This document shows, one piece after another, positions 57,566 through 64,000 of a stretch of 64,000 nt of DNA. Each line of letters opens with the position of its first letter. Position 1 is the first letter of the stretch. The stretch is taken from the NCBI RefSeq assembly GCF_002245655.1, contig NZ_NOIH01000003.1, positions 372,001-436,000 of the forward strand, read 5' to 3'. Under the pieces are notes generated by a model. That model made no database searches. It was not told the origin of the DNA and saw only the letters and a program-made list of their open reading frames with translations. Origin of the DNA: Thauera propionica. Its GTDB lineage: Bacteria > Pseudomonadota > Gammaproteobacteria > Burkholderiales > Rhodocyclaceae. The translations under genes and the position numbers were made by a program.

Positions 57566-57910
57566 ATGCCGACCTACGAATACTTCTGCGAAGACTGCGG
57601 CGACTTCTCCGCCCTGCGCCCCATGAGCGCCCGCAACGAACCCTGCGCCTGCCCCCACTGCGGCACCGAGTCCTACCGCATCATGCTCAGCGCCCCGACG
57701 CTGGCGACGATGGACGGTGCTACCCGCAGCGCCCACGCCACCAACGAACGCGCGGCCAATGCACCAATGACCAGCGCGGAGTATGCGGCGCGGCACAAGC
57801 ACGGGCCGGGGTGTGGGTGTTGCAGCGGGAAACCGTCAAAGTCGACGGTCAGGGCGGCCGATGGGTCGAAGGCGTTTCCGACGAAGAGGCCGTGGATGAT
57901 TAGTCACTGA
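57566..57910 (+). CDS. fmdB: FmdB zinc-ribbon protein
   Basis: The 114-residue protein begins with the FmdB zinc ribbon MPTYEYFCEDCGDFSALRPM (CxxC) with its partner CPHCGTESYRIM near residue 30. A second cysteine cluster (HGPGCGCCSGKP) lies near 80. FmdB is proposed to regulate formamidase expression, though this role is unproven. It is the last gene before a hairpin terminator. Confidence 0.88.
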   Translation: MPTYEYFCEDCGDFSALRPMSARNEPCACPHCGTESYRIMLSAPTLATMDGATRSAHATNERAANAPMTSAEYAARHKHGPGCGCCSGKPSKSTVRAADGSKAFPTKRPWMISH

Positions 57911-57937
57911 GGGGGATGAAGAAACCCGCCCCTCAGT
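57906..57937 (+). terminator. Terminator-like hairpin after fmdB
   Basis: ACTGAGGGG pairs with CCCCTCAGT (9 bp, 14-nt loop) and overlaps the fmdB stop codon. CTCTTG follows, so there is only a short T run. It marks the end of the urt-fmd operon and the left edge of the inserted defence genes. Confidence 0.6.
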
Positions 57938-58046
57938 CTCTTGCGCGCGACCGTTGGAAAGACGGGGCGGCAAATCGACCTAAGCGGCCGGCCACGATGC
58001 CAGCAAGGAACGGCTGGTGCTAAATCCCAATTCAGTCATCGGTCGG

Positions 58047-58102
58047 AGAAATGCATGCTTTCGAGGTAGACCTGATCCCGAAGCTCCCAGGCAGAAATGC
58101 AT
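58047..58102. repeat. 10-bp direct repeat at the island edge
   Basis: AGAAATGCAT occurs at 58047-58056 and 58093-58102, in the 212 bp between fmdB and the SIR2 gene. It is short and may be chance. No matching copy was found next to amiE by eye. Confidence 0.25.
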
Positions 58103-58122
58103 ACGCCATCCATCTTCCATGC

Positions 58123-61100
58123 TCACCCGTGTCGGCGAAGATATGCCATGAGTCGATCAAAGCGCGGATCAGCCTCCAATTCTGACATGGCTGTCCGGAC
58201 CGCCTCCAGACATGCGCCCAGGTCATGCGGAGGCCATTGGGCTTGTTCGCGTATTACCAGACTCAGAAACTCGAGCGCCTGTTCAGGGAACCTGCCGCAA
58301 AGATTGGCTTCATGAAGCCGATGCACCAAGTAATCAGGATGGGCCAAAGGTTGCAGCCAGGCGCGCAGCAGCGCCAATGCCTCTGGGAACGCATCCTGTG
58401 CCGCGATGCACAGGCTGCCGAGGCTCTTGGCGATGGCTGGGCAAATGTTGTCCCGGGTCTTGGGCCAGATGGCGTGAAGGTACGGGGCACACCGGTTGCT
58501 CCAGTAGTCGGCCCGTTGATCGCCCGCGCCCTCGAGCGCCCTCACCAATGCCTGTGAGGCATCGTGCAAACCGTCCGGTGGCAGTGCGCGGGTAGCGGCC
58601 GCCAGCTCGGCGGTGGTGAAAATGTCACCCGGGTCGAGGGCGGCGAATGTGAGCAGCGATGCGTATTGCCCCCGGTGCTTGCCGAGTGCCGCATAGTGGT
58701 GCGCGGTGTCGAGAAAGGCTGGCTTGAGTACTTCCATAAAGGGTCGGTACAGGCGGGGCGAGCACAGGAAGCCTTCCCAAGCCGCACGCGCTTCGGCTTG
58801 GGAACGGTGCCAGTCGAACAGCGGCAACAGATGCTGCATCGCCCACTCCCGGTCGACACGGAATAGCGCAATGACATTGGCTGCCAGCAAGACACGGCCA
58901 TGCCGGAACTTTTCGATCCGAGTATCGCAGAGTTCGATGAATGTGGGCTTGAGCTTCGCTGGCAAGCCTTGCCCGTCCTCCAGCGAGCCTCGATACCACC
59001 AGCGCAGCAATGCTTCTGTGACTTTGCCGACCGGGTGGTTGATGGCACGCATGACGGGCTCGTCGGTATCGACGCCGTCCTGATGGTCCAGCGCCAGGAT
59101 TCGGCGAGCCAACCCGAAGAAGTGCGCTTCGTGACCTTCGAAGGTCTTGGCGATAACTTGTAGCCACCGACTGACGCCATGAGCGAGTGTTTGCAGCAGA
59201 TCATCGTCTGCATCCGCGAGTACTGGTGCCATGTAGCGCCAAGAGCGCCCGAGTAGCTTCGCTTCAGACCAAGCCTGTAAAGCATCCCGCCAGCGATCGT
59301 CCGGCCAAACGTTCTGTCTTGCCATATGGCACAGGGCGTACGCTGTGGCTTGAAAGCTGTCTTCACAACGTTTCCGCCAGTCGTCTTGCTTCGAGTCGGC
59401 CAACACTGGATTTGCGATCAAGTAATTCAGTAAGCCGCGCCTGCTGCGAGGTATTGAGACAAAATCTCGCCACGGGTCCCTGTCGCCCATCCAGCCACTT
59501 TCCATCCAGTAAGGAAACTCGTCGCGCTGATCTGCCGCGAGTTGCCAATCTGGATACTGGGCTGCGAGCGCCTCCAGTCGTTCCTTACCTGTCACATCCA
59601 AGGCCGCGCCGGCCTCGGCGATCTTTGCCAGCCGCAGCCAGATCTCGCGGTCAACAATCCGCATCCAACGCTCGGGCTCGATGTCGTCATTGAACATCTC
59701 GCGAGGAGGCCCAGCGAGCACAGCCTGTTCCAGTTCCCGCAGCATTACTGCATCGAGTTGCGGTGCAAGGGCCACCAGCAGGCGCATGGCCTCACGTTCT
59801 GTTTCCACCGACCAAAGCCACCAGTGGTCAGCCGCCAGCAGCCAGTCGAGTGCGCGCCGAAGGGGTATCACGTCGTCCTGCGCGGCGGCAAAGAAGGCGA
59901 GGCGCCGGAACAGCGGATATGGCGTGTGCCACCAGGATTCCGCTGCGAGCACTGCCCGCTCGGGGGATCGGGAAGCCGTGGCCAACCAGGCATCACGCGT
60001 CAGCTCGATCAATGCCGTCCAGTCGTGAAAGTCCCGGTTCTGTGGGTGCTCGCTGATCGACGGCTGATGCATGTAGGAGAGATCGCTCCTGTCCTCGGCG
60101 CTGCCGAGCTCGCGCATCAGATCCAGCGCGTCGCGCAACAAGGCGCTGAAATCGGGAAGCAGTTCCGGCAAGGCAGCCGTCCAGTGCTTATCCTTCGGCA
60201 TATCGCGCAGGCTGGAGTGGACGTGATCCGATGACAGCACAATCTCCCATTCGACCAGATCCTTGATGCGCTCGGGTTTGGAGTCGTCACTTTCCTCGGC
60301 GGGCCAACGGAACGACTCGCGCAGTGATACGCGTGGCGTCAGCGTTTCGCGCAGTTCCAGGCGGAGGGTGGTGGTGAGCCCATCGCGCTTGAAGCGGTCG
60401 CGCCAGCGATACAGGTCGAAGTCGCGCAGCCACGATTTCACTCGCCCGGTCAGCAGCAGCCGCCACAGGGTGCGCATTAGCGGGCCGGGGGTCGCGTTGG
60501 GTGCGCCCTCACAAATGCGCGCCAACTCAGCGGTGTTGCCCTCGCGTTCAAGTTTGGCTAGCTCGTCCAGACGGTGTTCGATCCACCAGACCAGATCGTC
60601 ATGAAGCTGCCCGCCGCGCTTGACCAGCCAAAGCAGCAGCGCCGGGTCGTCAAGATGACGGATCAGCCAGCGTGCCAGTTGCCGCATCACTTCGTCCCAG
60701 CGGCTGCTGCGCGCGCCAGCATCGACCAAACACATCAATGGCGCCAGGGGATAAGGCGAAGGCCGTCCGGTCAGGCTGAAGGTGAGCTTGTCATCCACGG
60801 TCGCTCTGGGCGGGACGCCGAAGCGGCCCAGGTCGCAATGCCGGTAGCGCTCCTCGCTCAGGGGCTCCAGCCAATCCAGTGACGGCACAGGGTCCAGATC
60901 GGCAAAGCGCCTGGCGGGCAAGCCGCCCGGATCGCTCAGTGCCCAGAGCAGGCGGCCGACGAAGTCGTCCTGCCGGGTGCTTGCCAAGGGGCGGGCCATG
61001 GCACATTCGACCACGATGCGCTCCTTGCCGCGCACCCCGTCGCGGTAGGTGTCGGCCCAGGCGCGCAGGGTCTTGTGCAGGTAGGCGTGGCGATTGTGCT

Positions 61101-61920
61101 CGCGGTAGAGGATCGGCGTGACGTTCTTGGCCCGCCACTCGTTGGCCCGTTCCTCTTCCTTGCCCTTGGAGCAACTGCCGAACGCGAACATCTCGGGCTG
61201 CGCCTCGCCGAGCAGACCATCGGCGGCCAGTGCGTCCATCATATAGCGCAACACCGGGTCGTTAATACTGTAACCAACGAAACAGACGGTGTAGTTGCGG
61301 AACAACTCGCTGACGAAACGCGCAGCCCAGCGCTCGGTGAGATAGGCGAGGCCGAAATCGCCGCTGGAGACGACCAGCCGATCCAAATCACTCGGTGTCG
61401 ACGCTGAAGTGAGGAGGCCATGCAAATACACCAAACCATTCCAGCGGTTCTTGGGTACCGGTAGCAACGGTGCCTGAAAACGCTCGACCGGGAGCGACTT
61501 CGCTGCAATCACTTCCTCAAACAGACGATCGAAGTTGGTGGTGATGATTCGCGTGCGCCCTTCGCGGGTCTTGGACAGTGTCAGCAACGCCTCGTGGGTC
61601 GCGGTTGCATTGGGCGCGCCGAGGTCGGGCTTCAGAATTTCAGCGAGTGCTTTCCGTACTTTGGCTTCTTTGCGGCCACCGACAATGTCCGCTTCCAGTA
61701 GGCCCACAGCGGTGTCGAACTGCCCGGCCTTGATTGCCGCCTGTTGTACGGCGCTAGGCGTGGCCCCCAAGGCTGTATAAAGCTTCTCCACCAGACCCGC
61801 GAAGCCCGGCAGCCGCGCCGGGTAGGAAACGCCCGCGCCGCAAAAGAACACCACGCGCCCATCCTCATGCGCTTGTAGCAGGCGTTCGGGGATATCTGGG
61901 CCGTTCTTGACAAAATTCAT
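58123..61920 (-). CDS. Dsr1-like SIR2 antiphage defence protein
   Basis: The 1265-residue protein has an N-terminal SIR2 domain (FFCGAGVSYPARLPGFAGLV near 28; TTNFDRLFEE with Asn near 129; VYLHG with His near 167; CFVGYSINDPVLRYMMDAL near 215). A long helical C-terminal part of about 950 residues matches the DUF4020-type region. The Asn-His spacing of 38 equals that of the catalytic pair in DSR2. Defence-associated sirtuins deplete NAD on phage infection and abort it. The ATG at 61920 is favoured because AGGTGA lies 7 nt upstream. The gene looks less GC-rich than its neighbours, suggesting transfer. Confidence 0.85.
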   Translation of the reverse strand: MNFVKNGPDIPERLLQAHEDGRVVFFCGAGVSYPARLPGFAGLVEKLYTALGATPSAVQQAAIKAGQFDTAVGLLEADIVGGRKEAKVRKALAEILKPDLGAPNATATHEALLTLSKTREGRTRIITTNFDRLFEEVIAAKSLPVERFQAPLLPVPKNRWNGLVYLHGLLTSASTPSDLDRLVVSSGDFGLAYLTERWAARFVSELFRNYTVCFVGYSINDPVLRYMMDALAADGLLGEAQPEMFAFGSCSKGKEEERANEWRAKNVTPILYREHNRHAYLHKTLRAWADTYRDGVRGKERIVVECAMARPLASTRQDDFVGRLLWALSDPGGLPARRFADLDPVPSLDWLEPLSEERYRHCDLGRFGVPPRATVDDKLTFSLTGRPSPYPLAPLMCLVDAGARSSRWDEVMRQLARWLIRHLDDPALLLWLVKRGGQLHDDLVWWIEHRLDELAKLEREGNTAELARICEGAPNATPGPLMRTLWRLLLTGRVKSWLRDFDLYRWRDRFKRDGLTTTLRLELRETLTPRVSLRESFRWPAEESDDSKPERIKDLVEWEIVLSSDHVHSSLRDMPKDKHWTAALPELLPDFSALLRDALDLMRELGSAEDRSDLSYMHQPSISEHPQNRDFHDWTALIELTRDAWLATASRSPERAVLAAESWWHTPYPLFRRLAFFAAAQDDVIPLRRALDWLLAADHWWLWSVETEREAMRLLVALAPQLDAVMLRELEQAVLAGPPREMFNDDIEPERWMRIVDREIWLRLAKIAEAGAALDVTGKERLEALAAQYPDWQLAADQRDEFPYWMESGWMGDRDPWRDFVSIPRSRRGLLNYLIANPVLADSKQDDWRKRCEDSFQATAYALCHMARQNVWPDDRWRDALQAWSEAKLLGRSWRYMAPVLADADDDLLQTLAHGVSRWLQVIAKTFEGHEAHFFGLARRILALDHQDGVDTDEPVMRAINHPVGKVTEALLRWWYRGSLEDGQGLPAKLKPTFIELCDTRIEKFRHGRVLLAANVIALFRVDREWAMQHLLPLFDWHRSQAEARAAWEGFLCSPRLYRPFMEVLKPAFLDTAHHYAALGKHRGQYASLLTFAALDPGDIFTTAELAAATRALPPDGLHDASQALVRALEGAGDQRADYWSNRCAPYLHAIWPKTRDNICPAIAKSLGSLCIAAQDAFPEALALLRAWLQPLAHPDYLVHRLHEANLCGRFPEQALEFLSLVIREQAQWPPHDLGACLEAVRTAMSELEADPRFDRLMAYLRRHG

Positions 61921-62048
61921 AGCCATTCACCTCGGACGACTGGAGTGTCCAAGTCTTTTTCAATCGAAGAAGTCGGAACTTATCAGGGTTTCTGAAGGAT
62001 GATCAGCGTCAGCGTCGCGACTTGAGTGTTGCCGGACCCGCCACCAGA

Positions 62049-62064
62049 ATCTGATCAGGCAGAT
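62049..62064. promoter_or_regulatory. Possible antitoxin autoregulatory operator
   Basis: ATCTG-ATCAGG-CAGAT is a dyad 20 bp before the Phd-type antitoxin start. A partly related TGATCAG lies at about 61999. Phd/YefM proteins usually bind such sites in their own promoters. Confidence 0.35.
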
Positions 62065-62084
62065 CAAATGCAGGGGACGGAACG

Positions 62085-62333
62085 ATGGAAGCTTGGCAAA
62101 TGCATGGAGCGAAGGCGCGCTTCGCCGAGTTGGTCAAGCGGGCCCAGACCCAGCCCCAGGACATCACTTTGCACGGTAAGTCGGTCGCCGTCGTCATGTC
62201 GCGCGAGACCTTCGACCGCCTGTCGCAGGCGCAGGAGTCTCTGGTGGACTTCATGCGACGCTCGCCCTTGCTTGGCGCGGATGACATCACCCTCGAACGC
62301 GACCCGAGCGTGACGAACGACGTTCCGCTCTGA
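62085..62333 (+). CDS. Phd/YefM-type antitoxin, without partner toxin
   Basis: The 82-residue protein has the Phd fold (WQMHGAKARFAELVKRAQTQ, then ITLHGKSVAVVMSRETFDRL) that binds DNA at the N-terminus and toxin with the C-terminal tail. Such genes are normally followed at once by a PIN, Doc or RelE toxin. Here only 66 bp separate its stop from the 3' end of the opposing RhuM gene, and no toxin ORF is present. It is either an orphan or the remnant of a broken module. Confidence 0.82.
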   Translation: MEAWQMHGAKARFAELVKRAQTQPQDITLHGKSVAVVMSRETFDRLSQAQESLVDFMRRSPLLGADDITLERDPSVTNDVPL

Positions 62334-62399
62334 TTTGCCCGATCTTCGACACGTGAGGGGCATCAACCTCCACATGACACGGGGGCGACAAATCGGCAT

Positions 62400-63449
62400 T
62401 CAAGCCCCGCCACCACCCTGCTTCCCGCCCGCCTCGAGCTGCTTGATGACGCGATCAAAATCGCTCTCGAACAGTCGATCCTGCACGACGCGGTACTTCT
62501 CGAATTCGCTCTCGGCATGGGCCTTGGCCACTTCGGCGCTGACCTTGCCCGCATCCTGCAGGATGTCGTAGTCGGAAAACGCCAGGAATGCATCCAGCCG
62601 CTTGGCCCAGTCCTCCATCGTCATCGGGATCTTGCGACGGGCGCGCTCTTCGGCCAGGTCTAGGTAGGCGTTGACGATGCGGCCCAGCGACTCCAGTTCG
62701 TCCCTGCTCAGGTAGTTCTTGGCGACCGTCACATCGGTCCTGAGGACCTTGCCGTCGGGCGCCTTCTCCCAATGCGTCAGCCCCATATTGGGCTGGCTCG
62801 CATCGGCACGCTGCAGGATCAACTCCGCGGCCGTGTGGCCATGGATAGCGAAATGCAGCTTGTTCTGCACCTTGGCGAAGAAGGCCTTGGTCGTCGGTGC
62901 ATCGCGGTTGTAATCCACGGCCGTGGCGTAGATGTCCGTCACCTTCTGGTAAAACTTGCGCTCAGACAGGCGGATCTCCCGGATCTCGGCCAGCAGGCGC
63001 TCGAAATAGTCCTCGCCCAGGAAACTGCCGTTCTCCAGCCGCTGCCTGTCGAGCACAAAGCCCTTGATGGCGAACTCACGCAGCACCCGCGTCGCCCACT
63101 GGCGGAACTGGGTCGCCCGCACCGAATTGACGCGATAGCCGACGGAGATGATGGCGTCGAGGTTGTAGAAATCGACGTTGCGGGCAACCTCCCGACTGCC
63201 CTCGGTTTGAACTGTCCGGAATTTCCGGAGAGTTGCGTCACGCACCAGTTCGCCCGACTCGTAGATGTTCTTCAGATGCTCGCTGACCGTGCGCACATCC
63301 ACAGCAAACAGCTCGGCCATCAGCTTCTGCGTCAGCCAGACGGTTTCATCCTCGTAGCGCGCCTCGATGCTCTGGTCGCCCGCCTGACCGGTGAAGATCA
63401 GGAAGTCGGCGGTGCTGTTACGGATGAGCTTCTTGTCGTGTCCAGTCAT
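62400..63449 (-). CDS. RhuM-family protein
   Basis: This 349-residue soluble protein matches the virulence RhuM family (ARYEDETVWLTQKLMAELFAVDVRTVSEHLKNIYESGEL, then YNLDAIISVGYRVNSVRATQFRQWATRVLREF). A Fic/Doc-like or KilA-N-type fold and antiphage links have been suggested for relatives, but the activity is unknown. RhuM genes are frequent in mobile and defence islands. The ATG at 63449 has GAGGA upstream. It sits between the orphan antitoxin and amiE. Confidence 0.82.
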   Translation of the reverse strand: MTGHDKKLIRNSTADFLIFTGQAGDQSIEARYEDETVWLTQKLMAELFAVDVRTVSEHLKNIYESGELVRDATLRKFRTVQTEGSREVARNVDFYNLDAIISVGYRVNSVRATQFRQWATRVLREFAIKGFVLDRQRLENGSFLGEDYFERLLAEIREIRLSERKFYQKVTDIYATAVDYNRDAPTTKAFFAKVQNKLHFAIHGHTAAELILQRADASQPNMGLTHWEKAPDGKVLRTDVTVAKNYLSRDELESLGRIVNAYLDLAEERARRKIPMTMEDWAKRLDAFLAFSDYDILQDAGKVSAEVAKAHAESEFEKYRVVQDRLFESDFDRVIKQLEAGGKQGGGGA

Positions 63450-63579
63450 GTGTTCCTCGTTCGTGCAACGTCTCTTCGCGCTCGAGCCCTTGCGCGCCGC
63501 AGCGAGCGTAGACGATATCAGGGACGGTGGAATCATCTATGCAATTCAGATTCACCATCGAATCACCCAAGCAGCCCCG

Positions 63580-63597
63580 ATACGTCAAACAACGTAT
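63580..63597. promoter_or_regulatory. 18-bp operator-like palindrome upstream of amiE
   Basis: ATACGT-CAAACA-ACGTAT lies 73 bp before the amiE ATG. Its sequence is the reverse complement of the urtA site (51096-51113) with one change. A TTGTGC-AGC-GCAC element follows directly (63598-63610). This links amiE to the urt-fmd operon across the inserted genes. Confidence 0.6.
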
Positions 63598-63669
63598 TTG
63601 TGCAGCGCACCACCCTCCCGACAATGAGGCCACATTCTTTGCAACCCGCCTCACCGGGAGACCCAATCC

Positions 63670-64000
63670 ATGAGACACGGAGATATTTCGAGCAGCGCCG
63701 ATTGCGTGGGCGTTGCGGTGGTCAACTACAAGATGCCGCGCCTGCACACCAAGGCCGAGGTGCTGGACAACGCGCGCAAGATTGCCGACATGGTGGTGGG
63801 CATGAAGCAGGGCCTGCCGGGCATGGACCTGGTGATCTTTCCCGAGTATTCGACCCACGGGATCATGTACGACGCCAAGGAGATGTACGACACCGCCGCC
63901 ACGGTGCCGGGCGAGGAGACCGAGATCTTCGCCGCCGCCTGCCGCAAGGCCAAGGTGTGGGGCGTGTTCTCGCTGACCGGCGAGCGCCATGAGGAGCACC
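63670..64000 (+). CDS. amiE: Aliphatic amidase, N-terminal part (runs off window)
   Basis: AmiE hydrolyses short aliphatic amides such as acetamide to the acid and ammonia. The 110 residues seen match its N-terminus closely ([56 protein letters not shown]). The catalytic Glu is in FPEYS (near residue 59). Lys and Cys of the nitrilase-type triad lie beyond the window edge. It probably belonged next to fmdB before the defence genes were inserted. Confidence 0.95.
   Translation, partial: MRHGDISSSADCVGVAVVNYKMPRLHTKAEVLDNARKIADMVVGMKQGLPGMDLVIFPEYSTHGIMYDAKEMYDTAATVPGEETEIFAAACRKAKVWGVFSLTGERHEEH

Noticed and set aside
58032-58226. 64-codon ORF at the end of the SIR2 gene
   Set aside because: It overlaps the SIR2 coding end, has no ribosome site and no recognisable motif.
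62335-62571. 78-codon ORF after the antitoxin as its toxin
   Set aside because: Most of it overlaps the RhuM coding end in antisense. The sequence is Pro/Ser-rich and does not resemble PIN, Doc or RelE toxins.
63625-63655. Sigma-54-like GGCCACATTCTTTGC ahead of amiE
   Set aside because: GG and GC are 11 nt apart, not 10. Sigma-54 promoters rarely tolerate this.

Overview
The window is GC-rich chromosomal DNA from a betaproteobacterium, most likely Rhodocyclales of the Thauera/Azoarcus type. This rests on the rpoN-hpf-ptsN-hprK order, the DUF3683 flavoprotein, the urease and FmdA/Urt amide-urea genes, and the many GGDEF and chemotaxis proteins. The assignment is by familiarity, not by a database search. 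The sequence is almost fully coding. I saw no tRNA, rRNA, CRISPR array, insertion sequence or replication origin.

Layout. 1-32.4 kb is housekeeping. It holds the end of rpoN with hpf, ptsN and hprK (nitrogen PTS), ilvA, a folate-salvage ligase, a lytic transglycosylase, the CCA enzyme, several methyltransferases, a pteridine-reductase-like SDR, ttcA, and an FHA protein with a degenerate cyclase domain. These are followed by a 1293-residue FAD/Fe-S oxidoreductase, a CobB-type sirtuin, pyrE, an exonuclease III, a RquA-like rhodoquinone methyltransferase, an ElaB/YqjE/YqjK stress trio, uraA-upp-hpt base salvage, a lactate-dehydrogenase-like flavoprotein, trxC and an adenine-deaminase-like enzyme. 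32.7-37.5 kb carries a globin-PAS-GGDEF-EAL protein and a PAS chemoreceptor. 37.5-43.7 kb is a complete urease operon on the minus strand, ureD-ureA-(unknown ORF)-ureB-ureC-ureE-ureF-ureG-ureJ. A perfect NtrC-type site and a near-consensus sigma-54 promoter lie just upstream of it. 43.9-46.7 kb has a MASE1-GGDEF cyclase, a methyltransferase and a zinc-less DksA paralogue.

46.7-64.0 kb is the most distinctive part. An NCS1 permease is fused to a hybrid histidine kinase and overlaps a LuxR-type response regulator. Divergent from it is urtABCDE-fmdA-fmdB (urea/short-chain-amide ABC transporter, formamidase and its zinc-ribbon partner). After a terminator comes a three-gene insert: a Dsr1-like SIR2 antiphage protein, an orphan Phd antitoxin and a RhuM-family protein. 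An aliphatic amidase gene (amiE) then runs off the window end. The promoters of urtA and amiE, 12.5 kb apart, share an 18-bp palindrome in opposite orientation with one mismatch. I infer that they belong to one amide/urea regulon, probably controlled by the permease-kinase system, and that the defence genes were inserted into it.

Taken together, the right half looks like a nitrogen-scavenging locus. Amides and urea are imported by Urt, amides are hydrolysed by FmdA/AmiE, and urea is hydrolysed by urease. NtrC/sigma-54 and a dedicated sensor would provide control.
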